From Carboxylicivirga marina (GTDB lineage: Bacteria; Bacteroidota; Bacteroidia; Bacteroidales; Marinilabiliaceae): DNA of 64,000 nt. The translations under genes and the position numbers were made by a program. Numbering within the stretch: position 1 is the stretch's first letter; each line of letters starts with the position of its first letter. Below are positions 34,710-44,078 of this stretch, in pieces. Under the pieces are notes generated by a model. It worked only from the letters and a program-made list of their open reading frames with translations, was not told the origin of the DNA and made no database searches. The stretch is taken from assembly GCF_016612505.1 (NCBI RefSeq), contig NZ_JAENRR010000024.1, positions 1 through 64,000 on the forward strand. Direction: 5' to 3'.

Positions 34710-34823
34710 GCAATTTAGTTGATTGTGGAAAATCGGCTTCAACCTTTAATAATGCCTCCCAACTAGCTCAAACATTAGTTCCATGACTTACATCAGCTTA
34801 GTTATTTGTTAGCCATATTCCAT

Positions 34824-34831
34824 TACCTTTG
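34824..34831 (+). promoter_or_regulatory. Candidate -7 box for the radical SAM gene
   Basis: TACCTTTG fits TAnnTTTG exactly, 15 bases before the ATG at 34847. A TTTG lies 15 bases upstream, a little closer than the ideal 19. Confidence 0.45.
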
Positions 34832-34846
34832 CAAAAAAAATTAAGC

Positions 34847-35626
34847 ATGTCTACGTTTTTGTTTGATGAAATAGTATTTGGGCCAGTTAACAGCCGCCGT
34901 TTAGGCGTATCACTTGGAATGAACCTATTACCAATTAACCGAAAAATCTGTTCGTTCGACTGTATATATTGCGAATGTGGATTAAATGGTGAATTGGGTG
35001 ATAAAAGTGGCTCAATGCCATCGCGAGATGAAGTTAAAGAGGCGCTCAAAAACAAATTAGAAAGCATGCTTAAAGATGGCTTAAAACCTGATGTAATTAC
35101 ATTCGCCGGTAACGGAGAGCCAACACTTCACCCAGACTTTGCAGGTGTAATTGACGACACCATTGAGCTAAGAAATAAGTATTGTACGAATGCCCGCATT
35201 GCTGTTCTATCAAATGCATCGCGCCTTCATAAACCGGCTGTATTTGAGGCTTTATTAAAAATTGATGATAATATTCAAAAGCTGGATTCTGGCTTAAAGG
35301 AAACCATCGTGCGATTGGACCAACCCAACTACCCATTTGATTTGAATCAAACCATTGACCAACTTTGTGCATTTAATGGAGAATTGATTATTCAAACCAT
35401 GTTTGTAGCTGGTGAGCTTAATGGTAGGGTTATTGACAATACAACAGAAGAAGACATTCAATCTTGGCTGAGGGCACTTGATAAAATCAAACCAAGCAAA
35501 GTCATGATTTACACTATTGAGCGCGACACGCCCTACAATTCTTTAAAGAAAGTTCCACTGGAAGAATTGAATAAAATCGCACAACTGGCAAAGAATAAAG
35601 GCTTCAACATTTCTGTTTCTGGTTAA
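34847..35626 (+). CDS. Radical SAM protein
   Basis: Radical SAM enzyme of 259 residues. The [4Fe-4S] motif is C-x3-C-x2-C in CSFDCIYC, after an N-terminal VFGPVNSRRLGVSLG segment characteristic of a family of single-domain radical SAM proteins in Bacteroidales. SAM-binding GNGEPTLHPDF follows. No auxiliary cluster domain is obvious, though a second C lies just after the motif. Reaction and substrate unknown. The start is the ATG at 34847; six extra codons upstream would begin with TTG inside the promoter octamer. Confidence 0.88.
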   Translation: MSTFLFDEIVFGPVNSRRLGVSLGMNLLPINRKICSFDCIYCECGLNGELGDKSGSMPSRDEVKEALKNKLESMLKDGLKPDVITFAGNGEPTLHPDFAGVIDDTIELRNKYCTNARIAVLSNASRLHKPAVFEALLKIDDNIQKLDSGLKETIVRLDQPNYPFDLNQTIDQLCAFNGELIIQTMFVAGELNGRVIDNTTEEDIQSWLRALDKIKPSKVMIYTIERDTPYNSLKKVPLEELNKIAQLAKNKGFNISVSG

Positions 35627-35651
35627 TACATAGCAGCTTCATTCATTATCT

Positions 35652-35659
35652 TATATTTG
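35652..35659 (+). promoter_or_regulatory. Candidate -7 box just before the glycosyltransferase start
   Basis: TATATTTG matches TAnnTTTG exactly and ends four bases before the GTG at 35664. If used, transcription would begin at or next to the start codon, giving a leaderless message. Confidence 0.4.
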
Positions 35660-35663
35660 TATT

Positions 35664-36746
35664 GTGAGTGAAGCAACAGCACATCGACGAATATTAGTAA
35701 GCCCACTTAACTGGGGCTTAGGGCACGCAACACGTTTGGTTCCCATTGTTGATGCCTTGCTCAAACAGGGGCATTATGTGATCTTGGCTGGTGAATCGCC
35801 TTCAATAGACATTTTAAAAGATACTTTTCCAAAGCTTGACACGTGTAATTTGCCTGGCTTTAATGTTCGGCTATCAAAAAGCTCTCATCAATGGTTTCGC
35901 TTGTTATTACAAACCAATAAACTATTGAAGGCAAGCAGGGAGGAACACAAAAAACTACAATCATTAATTAGAAAACACCAAATAAACCTTGTTATTTCAG
36001 ATAATCGATATGGCCTTTACCATCCTACGACTGCATCTGTAATTATCACGCATCAAACACAACCATATCTGGGTCGATTATGGGCACCACTAAGACCATT
36101 ATCTAATTGGATAAGCAGAATACTGATAAATCGATTTGACGAATGTTGGATTCCAGATACACAAAGCAAGAATAACCTAACTGGCACACTATCAAGAACC
36201 ATTCATCAAAACACAAGATTCATTGGCATCTGCTCACGGCTTTCAATCAACAGTCCAGATACGAACATAAAAGGTGCAGATGTACTAGTCATGTTATCCG
36301 GACCCGAACCACAACGAACACAGCTAGAAGACATTATCATCACTCAATTTGAGGACAGCAATACAAAAGTGACGATACTCAGCGGTCAGCCCAATAAAGA
36401 ATCAAAACAAATTGGCAACATTACTATTCTTCCTCATTGCGAAGCAAACGTTCAACTAAAGCTCATCAAGCATTCGAAACACATTGTTTGTCGCTCAGGT
36501 TACTCGACACTAATGGATTTATTCTTCTGTCAAAAACATGCGCTGTTAGTTCCTACCCCAGGTCAATTTGAGCAAGAATACCTGGCAAAAAGAGCATCTG
36601 AACATCATAACTTTCAGCACATAAGCCAATCCAACCTAAAAAAGACACCTCTGTTTCAGTTGTTTCCGAATTTTAATAAAACATCAATCAGTCGTCAACA
36701 GACATTTAGGCTACCACAACTACCCGCTGATAAAGTAAATAGTTAA
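35664..36746 (+). CDS. MurG-like (GT28-type) glycosyltransferase
   Basis: 360-residue GT-B fold protein. The N-terminal half opens with ILVSPLNWGLGHATRLVPIV, the nucleotide-sugar transferase type glycine-rich loop with GHATR as in MurG-related enzymes; the C-terminal half has LVMLSGPEPQRTQLE and the acceptor/donor loop CRSGYSTLMDLFFCQKHALLVPTPGQFEQEYLA in pieces that match the GT28 C-terminal domain. Cytoplasmic or membrane-associated; substrate unknown, probably a lipid or cell-surface glycan. GTG is taken as start since no in-frame ATG precedes the conserved loop. Confidence 0.85.
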   Translation: MSEATAHRRILVSPLNWGLGHATRLVPIVDALLKQGHYVILAGESPSIDILKDTFPKLDTCNLPGFNVRLSKSSHQWFRLLLQTNKLLKASREEHKKLQSLIRKHQINLVISDNRYGLYHPTTASVIITHQTQPYLGRLWAPLRPLSNWISRILINRFDECWIPDTQSKNNLTGTLSRTIHQNTRFIGICSRLSINSPDTNIKGADVLVMLSGPEPQRTQLEDIIITQFEDSNTKVTILSGQPNKESKQIGNITILPHCEANVQLKLIKHSKHIVCRSGYSTLMDLFFCQKHALLVPTPGQFEQEYLAKRASEHHNFQHISQSNLKKTPLFQLFPNFNKTSISRQQTFRLPQLPADKVNS

Positions 36747-36930
36747 GTTCAGACCTCATTATTATCTGTTCATCATCTCAAAATATCATCTCATCAAGAA
36801 AAATGTAACCTTTAGGGCTTATGTCAGTATTAATATCAGGAATTGCATTTGCGGATTTACAATGCATCAAAGGCAATTGCTAACTAAACCCAACTCTTAC
36901 TATAACATGTAAGACATTACGATATTAATA

Positions 36931-37383
36931 ATGACAACGCTAATTATCACAACATTCGCACTATTGGCCTTTGGCCTTTGGTTTTGGAAAAGAGGTTTAT
37001 CTCTTTTGGCTGAGAAAAATGCAGCTAAAGAGCTGGAAAAAACACTATTTCCGAATGGAGATACCGAAAAACACGCAATTTTAGATTCATTGTGTCAAAT
37101 CACGAAAGATAAATACAGTAAGGAACTTTTATTAGACTATTTTCTAAAAATAAAAGGCTTGCAAGTAGTTAACATGTATGATCCGGTTAACTTCTGGACC
37201 CGTAAGTTCCTAATGAGTCCAACAAAGCTTAAACTTAACTATTTTGAACAGGTTAAGTTTTACGAAAGCTTTTTAAACTTTCCTGAAGCTTCGGCCAGGA
37301 TAATGACACCGACAACTGAGGATAACGATTATATCACATCCGAATCAAATGGGGGCTTCTTTAAAAAAAAGCAGTTGGCATAG
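36931..37383 (+). CDS. Membrane-anchored hypothetical protein, 150 aa
   Basis: No family recognised. One N-terminal membrane helix (about 2-19) is followed by a basic turn (WKRG) and a helical cytoplasmic domain of roughly 100 residues containing LLLDYFLKIKGLQV and FWTRKFLMSPTKLKLNYFEQ; the tail is polar and ends with a lysine cluster. It stands alone on the plus strand and has its own terminator. A real gene is supported by composition and the terminator; the role is unknown. Confidence 0.72.
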   Translation: MTTLIITTFALLAFGLWFWKRGLSLLAEKNAAKELEKTLFPNGDTEKHAILDSLCQITKDKYSKELLLDYFLKIKGLQVVNMYDPVNFWTRKFLMSPTKLKLNYFEQVKFYESFLNFPEASARIMTPTTEDNDYITSESNGGFFKKKQLA

Positions 37384-37438
37384 CCAGCAAAATTAAAAGG
37401 GGCAAGCGGACAACAACCTATGCTTGTCAGGAAAGAAG

Positions 37439-37466
37439 AACGGGAAGCCAATGGCTTCCCGTTTTT
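37439..37466 (+). terminator. Intrinsic terminator after the 150-aa gene
   Basis: AACGGGAAGCC and GGCTTCCCGTT form a perfect 11-bp stem with a 3-base loop, followed by a T tract. It lies between convergent genes and could serve both, since the opposite strand also reads A-free into T-rich sequence only weakly. Confidence 0.9.
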
Positions 37467-37491
37467 AGTACCATCTAATAACTTGAAAACT

Positions 37492-38379
37492 TTACTTTAA
37501 CTGAAAAGTACTGGTTCCGATATTAAAGCCATCAACAAAAACATCAACGGTATAAGTTCCGGTTAACAACTCTCCATCGGCTGCTGTATAAAACACACAA
37601 ATATCAACATCATCACCACCGTATTCAAACTCACGATTGGCCGAATAGTTAATTTCCTGCTCTTCGTAAGTGAATACATTTTCTTTTGAAGAAATCAGTA
37701 ACACCTCGTCAGGACGCTGAATACGCACATACACCTTTTTCACACCAATGGGTGCTGTTACATTTTTAAGTATCGTGCAACACATTCTTATCTTCGCAAC
37801 GCTTCGTGCCTTTTTGGTAGTCTTGCCTTTAGAATTCAGACCAGCAAGCTCAATATTTCGTGTTTCCAATTGCGATGCAATCTCAACTTGCTTATCAACT
37901 TTCTTCTTTTCCTCTTCCAGCACTTTGTACGATTGAGCTATTTCATCGTGCCGCTTTCGATATTTGATATTTTCTTGAGTCAACTCCTCATTCCGTCTAT
38001 TAAGTGAGTCTATTTGTACAACAAAATTGCGCATAACACCTCGCAAAGTTGTTAACTCCTTTTTATACTCTCTTATTTTTCGTGCATTGGTTGCCTTTAC
38101 GGTCTTAATTTCCTCAATCAAATGCGTAATCTTCTCACGCTCTTGTTCCAGCATTAAGTTCAAGGTATCATTATTACTATGCAGCGAATCATAGTCAAAA
38201 GCTAAATCCTGAAACTCTTCGGTCAACAGAAATTTCTCCTCTGTCATCTCTTCAACTACCGCCCTGTACTCTTGTCGATTACTCAAAAAGAGGTATAAGA
38301 TAACGGCTATCACAATTACAGCAACACCACCAATAATGTACGCTAATTTATTCGATGATGATTTATTTGTATTTTCCAT
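37492..38379 (-). CDS. Membrane-anchored coiled-coil protein, 295 aa
   Basis: No named family recognised. One membrane helix near the N-terminus (about 13-30, AYIIGGVAVIVIAVILYLFL), then a long coiled coil (about 38-180) with heptad-like Leu/Ile and Glu/Lys, then a C-terminal beta domain (about 195-295) that includes an MCCTILKN segment and ends FQLK. The topology, anchor plus periplasmic rod plus beta head, suggests an envelope scaffold or lever, but this is inference. Convergent with the 150-aa gene, divergent from the Ig-like lipoprotein gene. Confidence 0.78.
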   Translation of the reverse strand: MENTNKSSSNKLAYIIGGVAVIVIAVILYLFLSNRQEYRAVVEEMTEEKFLLTEEFQDLAFDYDSLHSNNDTLNLMLEQEREKITHLIEEIKTVKATNARKIREYKKELTTLRGVMRNFVVQIDSLNRRNEELTQENIKYRKRHDEIAQSYKVLEEEKKKVDKQVEIASQLETRNIELAGLNSKGKTTKKARSVAKIRMCCTILKNVTAPIGVKKVYVRIQRPDEVLLISSKENVFTYEEQEINYSANREFEYGGDDVDICVFYTAADGELLTGTYTVDVFVDGFNIGTSTFQLK

Positions 38380-38642
38380 AATTTACAGTCTACTTTTGGG
38401 TCTGAACGCAAAGTTATTATTTTTTAACCGGCTTGCAATGAGCTTTCGATATCGATTGATTCTTACCAAAGATCATGCTAAAATAAATAATTACATAGCC
38501 GTAAAAATTAGTACTTTAATAGAATAATAGTAACATCTTAAGCAAAGACGATGTTCAGTAGATGCTATGGTGCTCCTTATTATTGAATGTGTTAAATAAA
38601 AATAACTAATCACTTCAAACTAAAAACTAACAAACTATTATT

Positions 38643-38650
38643 TAAATTTG
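38643..38650 (+). promoter_or_regulatory. Candidate -7 box for the Ig-like lipoprotein gene
   Basis: TAAATTTG matches TAnnTTTG exactly. Its last base is the first base of an in-frame GTG, so if this is the promoter the GTG cannot be the start codon. No TTTG is at the ideal -33 position. Confidence 0.4.
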
Positions 38651-38673
38651 TGAAGAATCTAAATGTAGCCGTT

Positions 38674-40500
38674 TTGAAGAAAAAAATATTTCAACTAGCC
38701 ATAATCGTTGCTATCTCACAATTATTCTGGTACTGCGCCAATGTAGGAATGCCTACCGGAGGTTTAAAAGACGAAACTCCTCCTGTTGTAATTAAATCAA
38801 TACCCGAAGCCAATGCTCTCAACTATCAAAAGAAAACTGTATACATCGAATTTGACGAATTAATTCAGCTCAAAGATTACCGTTCAAAATTTATTGTTTC
38901 TCCTCCCGTAAATGAACAACCCGTGGTTGAGGCCAGAGGAAACAGGCTGATGGTAACTTTTGAAGAAGATCTGCAAGCCAATACAACCTATACCCTTGAC
39001 TTTGCCGATGCCATTGCAGATAATAATGAAGGTAATATTTTGGAGAATTATTCTTTCTCATTTTCAACTGGTGAGTACATCGATTCACTGCAAGTATCAG
39101 GTAATTTATACGATGCCGATGATTTATCCCCATCCGAAGGGGTATTAATATACCTGCACAATAATTTGACCGACACAGCCATTCAAACACTGGTACCCAT
39201 TCGAATGGCCAAAACGAATTCCTTAGGACGCTTCAATATTCGCAATGTAAGCCCTGGCCAATACCGGATATATGCATTAGACGATGCCAACCGTAATAAT
39301 AAGTTTGACCAGCCAGGCGAAGCTATGGCATGGTCTGATATAATTATTGAACCCGCATTTGAATACCGCACTTTTGCTGATACCATTCGTATCGATTCGC
39401 TAGAAACGGATTCCGTCCATTATTATGAGAAGTTAGTGTATACTCCTGACAGCTTTAAACTTTTTAAGTTTCAACACGACTACAAGGAACAATACCTTGT
39501 TTCGGAAGAACGTAAGGAGCGCGCTAAACTAACTTATTATTTTAATCGCCCACTTGAGGAAGATGCCAAATTGGTTTTGACAGGTCAGGAAGATTTGAAA
39601 GATGTATTCTTGATGGATCGTTCTTTGAATAATGACACTGTTACTTTTTGGGTACAAGACAGTACCTATTACAATCAGGATTCTCTGTCGATATCTTTGA
39701 GCTACATGATGAGAGACTCATTAAAGAATCCTTACCTAAAAACAGACACCATTGCGATGTACTTTTTTGAGGTAAAAGAAAAAAAGAAAAAGAAACGTAA
39801 GAAGGATGATGAACCAGAGCCAATTCCAACAATTCGCTTGAAAAACACAAAAAACAAACTAGACGTTTTTTCTCAATTCAACTTCTCACTACCCGCTCCA
39901 GCTACAGAATTCAAAACCGATGCTATTACGTTTTACAACCACAAAGATACAATACCTGAGGAGCAAGAATTTGAGTTTATTCACAACGAACAAGCCATTC
40001 TTAACTACACCATCAAAAGCAATTGGGAACCCGGCGTAAAATATGAAATGATTATTGATTCAGCTGCCATTGCCGATATTTACGGATTAAACAGTGATTC
40101 AATTAACGTTCAATTCAATGTCAAATCATTGGATAGTTACGGGACGATACTTGTTGATATAGAAAACCATCAAAGTGACTGGTTGGTTCAACTCATCAAT
40201 CGAAAAGACATTATTATCCAGCAAAAATACATACGTCAAAAGTCAGGCAAAATAGGTTTCCGATACATTAATCCCGGAGAATATATGTTACGTATCGTTG
40301 TTGATGAAAATAAAAATGGAGAATGGGATAGCGGTAATTATTACGAACGTACGCAACCAGAAAAGCTCTTTTACTATCCAATGAAACTGAATATTCGTAA
40401 AAACTGGGATCATATAATACCAGAGCCATGGGATCCCCAAACATTTAATGTCGATCTGTTTTCAAAGCAATTTCGTAAACCAAAGAAAAAAGAAGAATAA
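38674..40500 (+). CDS. Ig-like (Big_5/SbsA type) domain lipoprotein
   Basis: Secreted lipoprotein of about 608 residues. The N-terminus from the TTG at 38674 reads as a textbook lipoprotein signal, KKKIFQLAIIVAISQLFWYC, and the mature part begins ANVGMPTGG. An Ig-like bacterial domain (about 30-125, DETPPVVIKSIPE onward) is followed by beta-sandwich repeats, a run of Lys/Arg near 372-382, and a C-terminal carboxypeptidase-like fold. I prefer TTG because the alternative GTG at 38650 overlaps a promoter octamer; the latter would add eight residues. Bacteroidota-specific, function unknown. Its stop overlaps the next ATG (TAATG). Confidence 0.82.
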   Translation: MKKKIFQLAIIVAISQLFWYCANVGMPTGGLKDETPPVVIKSIPEANALNYQKKTVYIEFDELIQLKDYRSKFIVSPPVNEQPVVEARGNRLMVTFEEDLQANTTYTLDFADAIADNNEGNILENYSFSFSTGEYIDSLQVSGNLYDADDLSPSEGVLIYLHNNLTDTAIQTLVPIRMAKTNSLGRFNIRNVSPGQYRIYALDDANRNNKFDQPGEAMAWSDIIIEPAFEYRTFADTIRIDSLETDSVHYYEKLVYTPDSFKLFKFQHDYKEQYLVSEERKERAKLTYYFNRPLEEDAKLVLTGQEDLKDVFLMDRSLNNDTVTFWVQDSTYYNQDSLSISLSYMMRDSLKNPYLKTDTIAMYFFEVKEKKKKKRKKDDEPEPIPTIRLKNTKNKLDVFSQFNFSLPAPATEFKTDAITFYNHKDTIPEEQEFEFIHNEQAILNYTIKSNWEPGVKYEMIIDSAAIADIYGLNSDSINVQFNVKSLDSYGTILVDIENHQSDWLVQLINRKDIIIQQKYIRQKSGKIGFRYINPGEYMLRIVVDENKNGEWDSGNYYERTQPEKLFYYPMKLNIRKNWDHIIPEPWDPQTFNVDLFSKQFRKPKKKEE

Positions 40501-40811
40501 TGTCAGTACTGCTTAACTTTGCTATGTTCCCAACAGACAAGGGAGATAGCGTTAGTCAATATGTGAGTCAGATAATTAAACACATAAAAGAAAGTGGTGT
40601 TAGTTATAAACTAAACCCAATGGGCACCACTGTTGAAACAGATACAATGGAAGAAGCTCTTAAAATAGTGCAGGAGAGCTATGATATTCTTGAACCTGTA
40701 TCTAATAGAGTTTATTGCTCAATAAACATTGATGCTCAAAAAAATAAGGGCGAGCGCATAAGCAGCAAAATCGCTTCTATTGAAGCAAAAATTGGAGACG
40801 TCAATAAATAA
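40500..40811 (+). CDS. MTH1187 family thiamine-binding protein
   Basis: 103-residue cytoplasmic protein of the YkoF/MTH1187 (DUF77) family; structures in this family show thiamine-sized ligands bound between ferredoxin-like protomers. Signature segments are the opening LLNFAMFPTDKGDSVSQYV and GVSYKLNPMGTTVE. It starts within the stop codon of the Ig-like lipoprotein gene, so it is translated from the same message although the two proteins act in different compartments. Confidence 0.9.
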   Translation: MSVLLNFAMFPTDKGDSVSQYVSQIIKHIKESGVSYKLNPMGTTVETDTMEEALKIVQESYDILEPVSNRVYCSINIDAQKNKGERISSKIASIEAKIGDVNK

Positions 40812-40874
40812 ACTATTTTCTTGATTGACTTCAGGGCATTGTTTTTGAATGAGCAGTGCCTTTAATATGAACTT

Positions 40875-41684
40875 ATGCACAAGATTCTCTCAGCCTTAAT
40901 TTGCCTGACCGTTAGTTTCCAACTCAGTGCTCAATGTAACGACATAAATACAGCCTTTTCTGCCGGCGAAGTAGTAAAATACCATGCCTATTACAACTGG
41001 GGATTCATCTGGTTGAATGCTGGCCAGGTATCATTTACTGTTGAATCAGCTACACATGACAAGCAACCCGCGTATCATTTAAAAGCACATGGAGCCACTT
41101 ACCCATCGTACGACATTTTATTTAAAGTGCGCGACACATTTGAAACAGTGGTAGACACCTTACACCTTGAACCCTATAAATTTAAGCGCGTCACCAATGA
41201 AGGAAGCTACCATGCCAATTACCTCTATCAATTTGACAGGAGTAAACGTCAGATAAAAGCAAACATACAAAAGGAAAAAGAAGAAGCCCGTGACACTGTT
41301 CTAAGTTGGACAGATTGCTCTTTCGACCTACTCACCATGGTGTATAAAGCGCGTAATATTGACTATTCGAAATACGCTTTTGATGAAAAAATTCCCATTA
41401 GCATGGTGGTTGATGGAGAAATTCACGATATCTACATTCGCTATCTGGGCAAAGAAACCATTAAAAACAGGGATGGACGCAAATTCAACTGCCTGAAATT
41501 CTCGCCATTGTTGGTTGAGGGTACAATATTTAAAAGTGGTGAAGACATGACTGTTTGGGTAACCGATGATGCCAATCGTATCCCCATCATTGTTGAGGCT
41601 AAGATTTTGATAGGTTCGGTCAAAGCTGTTTTTATAGATGCGATAAATACGCGCTACCCAATGACGGCTGAAATTAAAAAGTAA
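40875..41684 (+). CDS. DUF3108 family exported protein
   Basis: 269-residue protein with a signal peptide (MHKILSALICLTVSFQLSA) followed by a beta-rich domain of the DUF3108 family; FSAGEVVKYHAYYNWGFIWLNAG is the characteristic start of the mature domain. The family is periplasmic or outer-membrane associated and of unknown function. The last 11 bases overlap the end of the convergent HAD phosphatase gene. Confidence 0.9.
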   Translation: MHKILSALICLTVSFQLSAQCNDINTAFSAGEVVKYHAYYNWGFIWLNAGQVSFTVESATHDKQPAYHLKAHGATYPSYDILFKVRDTFETVVDTLHLEPYKFKRVTNEGSYHANYLYQFDRSKRQIKANIQKEKEEARDTVLSWTDCSFDLLTMVYKARNIDYSKYAFDEKIPISMVVDGEIHDIYIRYLGKETIKNRDGRKFNCLKFSPLLVEGTIFKSGEDMTVWVTDDANRIPIIVEAKILIGSVKAVFIDAINTRYPMTAEIKK

Positions 41685-42483
41685 AACGTTGAAACCAGTC
41701 GGCTAGCGGTGCCTGCTGTATTGCAACCAGATTTACAAACTTTGCTTTTAATTCATCAGGCGCATTGGCGACCACGTAGGCACCAGCAAAAGCATTGAGC
41801 ATATCCAAGTCGTTGTAATCATTGCCAACAACAGAAACATCGGCTGCATTAACACGCTCAAGTTTACACACCTCTAATACACCATTTGCTTTTGACACCA
41901 ACGGATTAAAGCATTCCATCCAAATACTCACACCATCAATTGGTGATGTAGCCCTCACAACTTTTACACCCGATATTTCTTTTTTGATAGCATCAAAGAT
42001 GTTCATATCAGGCACAAATGCTAAAGTCTGAGTATAATCAAGCTGAGGAACACTCCCATTAATCACTTCGGCATGAGGCTGATTAAACTCAAGGTAACGA
42101 TCAAAATCAGGATGAACATCATCACCTTCCGGATGAAAAAACAAATGATTTTCAGGTATTGGATGATGCAGTGTATATTCAACATGAAACTTTTTAAACA
42201 CCTCTACAACCGCTTTGGTCTTTTCAAAACCTAGATGACATGTCGACAATAACTGCTTGGTTTTCCAACAATAAATGCCTGCTCCTGAAGAAAACACCAG
42301 GTAATCAATTGGAAAATCGTCTGGTAAAACCCGAAAAGCCGATTGTAAAGTTCGCCCGGTTGCAACGACCCGGACATAATCTTTACCACCCAAGTGTTTC
42401 AACACATTAATATCTTCACTATTGAACTTCTCGCCTCGTGCCAGTATGGTGCCATCAAGATCGGTTGCCAGCAGTTTTGTCAT
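41674..42483 (-). CDS. HAD-superfamily phosphatase, Cof type
   Basis: Cytoplasmic phosphatase of 269 residues. Motif I is DLDGTI near the N-terminus with the nucleophile Asp8, motif II is VVATGRT, and the C-terminal VVGNDYNDLDML gives motif IV with the metal-binding Asp residues. The C2-type cap between them places it with sugar-phosphate or flavin-mononucleotide phosphatases of the Cof group. Substrate not predictable. It lies one base after metA on the same strand. Confidence 0.92.
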   Translation of the reverse strand: MTKLLATDLDGTILARGEKFNSEDINVLKHLGGKDYVRVVATGRTLQSAFRVLPDDFPIDYLVFSSGAGIYCWKTKQLLSTCHLGFEKTKAVVEVFKKFHVEYTLHHPIPENHLFFHPEGDDVHPDFDRYLEFNQPHAEVINGSVPQLDYTQTLAFVPDMNIFDAIKKEISGVKVVRATSPIDGVSIWMECFNPLVSKANGVLEVCKLERVNAADVSVVGNDYNDLDMLNAFAGAYVVANAPDELKAKFVNLVAIQQAPLADWFQRFTF

Positions 42484-42484
42484 A

Positions 42485-43402
42485 TTACTGAATTTGTTCG
42501 AGTTGATACGGTGTTGCCTGATAAACGTAATAATTCAACCAGTTCGAATAAAGCAAACTGGCATGACTACGCCATAGTACCATTGGTTCATTCTCCGGAT
42601 TATCATCAGGAAAATAATTGGCCGGAATTTCCATATCAAGTCCTTTGGCTATGTCGCGCACATACTCTTCCTTCAATGTAGATGCATCATATTCAGAGTG
42701 TCCTGTGACAAATATTTGTCGTCTGTCTTTAGACATCACCATGTAAATACCCGCCTTTTCTGATTTTGACAATAAGATTAAATCAGAATGCGCTTCAATT
42801 TCTTCTTCTTTCACCTCGGTATAGCGCGAATGTGGTGCATGATACAAATCATTAAAACCGCGCATCAAAGGCTCTTCAGTCTCCTCAACGGTGTGCTTAA
42901 AAATACCAAACATCTTTTTTTCAAGTTGGTATTTATTAATACCATAATGATGATATAATCCGGCTTGGGCTCCCCAGCAGATATGAAAAGTGCTCGTGAC
43001 ATTTTCCTTGCTCCAATCCATAATCTCTGTTAGTTCGGGCCAATAATTGACCTGCTCAAAGTCCAGCAACTCAACAGGTGCTCCGGTAATTATCATACCA
43101 TCATACTTATTGGTTCGTACCTCATCAAACACTTTATAAAAAGCAAAAAGATGTTCTCGGGGTGTATTTTTTGACACATGACTCGACGTCATTAAGAAAT
43201 CAACCTCAACCTGTAACGGACTGTTTGACAAGGCCCTTAATAAATGTGTTTCAGTTGCAATCTTAAGAGGCATCAGGTTTAAAATTAATATTCTAAGCGG
43301 TCGAATATCTTGATGCATAGCACGCGTTTCGCCTATAACGAAAACATTTTCGTTCTCAAGCACATGACGCGCCGGCAGAGCATCAGGTATTTTAATTGGC
43401 AT
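42485..43402 (-). CDS. metA: Homoserine O-acyltransferase MetA, predicted acetyl-CoA type
   Basis: Activates homoserine for methionine synthesis. The catalytic set is complete at family numbering: Cys142 in [10 protein letters not shown], His235 and Glu237 in TGHSEYD. Residue 111, which decides the acyl donor, is Glu ([10 protein letters not shown]); published work on MetA proteins links Glu111 with acetyl-CoA and Gly111 with succinyl-CoA, so this is predicted to be an acetyltransferase in spite of the usual name homoserine O-succinyltransferase. 305 residues, normal length. It follows a TetR regulator gene by 35 bases and is followed by the HAD gene. Confidence 0.95.
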   Translation of the reverse strand: MPIKIPDALPARHVLENENVFVIGETRAMHQDIRPLRILILNLMPLKIATETHLLRALSNSPLQVEVDFLMTSSHVSKNTPREHLFAFYKVFDEVRTNKYDGMIITGAPVELLDFEQVNYWPELTEIMDWSKENVTSTFHICWGAQAGLYHHYGINKYQLEKKMFGIFKHTVEETEEPLMRGFNDLYHAPHSRYTEVKEEEIEAHSDLILLSKSEKAGIYMVMSKDRRQIFVTGHSEYDASTLKEEYVRDIAKGLDMEIPANYFPDDNPENEPMVLWRSHASLLYSNWLNYYVYQATPYQLEQIQ

Positions 43403-43437
43403 ATGGTTGTTGTGTGGTGGTTAATGTTTTGCTTCTG

Positions 43438-44049
43438 TTATCGTTTTATAATACCAAAAAATAAAATATTTAAGATATTATCAATCTGCACTTTAAAATC
43501 ATCAAATTTATTAGACGATTGAAAAAGCGGGCCCTCCAATCCTTTTAATGCAATAGCAATGGCAACAGCTGCCATGTGTACATTCTTTACCTGGAAGCTA
43601 TCATCTTTCTGCCCTTCTTCCAGCATCTTGGTTAACAGCTGTGCTTCTTCGGCTTCTCCTTTGCCACGCAGTTTATCAAAGAAATCATACACTCCTAAGG
43701 CATCATCTTTAAGCACCTTCATATAATTCTCAAGCATATGAATGGTTTTCATGCGTGTGATAACGTATTCCTTAAATTTCTCCTTTGGATTTAACTCCGA
43801 ATCAACAACTTTATTCAACTCATTAAACAAGATATCCTTTTCGAGCTCAATCACAGCCTGAAAGATTTCTTCTTTATTTTTAAAATAATAATAAAGCGAG
43901 CTCTTACCTTTTCGCAAGGCATGAGCAATGTCTTCCATGGTTGTTTTCTTATATCCGAACTTGGCGAATAAATCCCTTGCTGCCTCAATAATGGCAACCC
44001 GCATCCCATCACTATTTGTTTCTGAAGGGTAAGCAACTCCTATAGTCAT
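43438..44049 (-). CDS. TetR/AcrR family transcriptional regulator
   Basis: 203-residue regulator with an N-terminal TetR helix-turn-helix (about 17-62: AARDLFAKFGYKKTTMEDIAHALRKGKSSLYYYFKNKEEIF is split across helices 1-4) and a helical C-terminal ligand domain. The ligand is unknown. It has a near-consensus promoter of its own and precedes metA and the HAD gene on the same strand, so it may be autoregulated and read through into metA. Confidence 0.93.
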   Translation of the reverse strand: MTIGVAYPSETNSDGMRVAIIEAARDLFAKFGYKKTTMEDIAHALRKGKSSLYYYFKNKEEIFQAVIELEKDILFNELNKVVDSELNPKEKFKEYVITRMKTIHMLENYMKVLKDDALGVYDFFDKLRGKGEAEEAQLLTKMLEEGQKDDSFQVKNVHMAAVAIAIALKGLEGPLFQSSNKFDDFKVQIDNILNILFFGIIKR

Positions 44050-44078
44050 CCCGATGTATTTTATTAATTACTCATCAA

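Noticed and set aside
36821-36883. 20-codon plus-strand frame between the glycosyltransferase and the 150-aa gene
   Set aside because: Too short to judge and has no terminator or ribosome-binding support; kept only as a curiosity.
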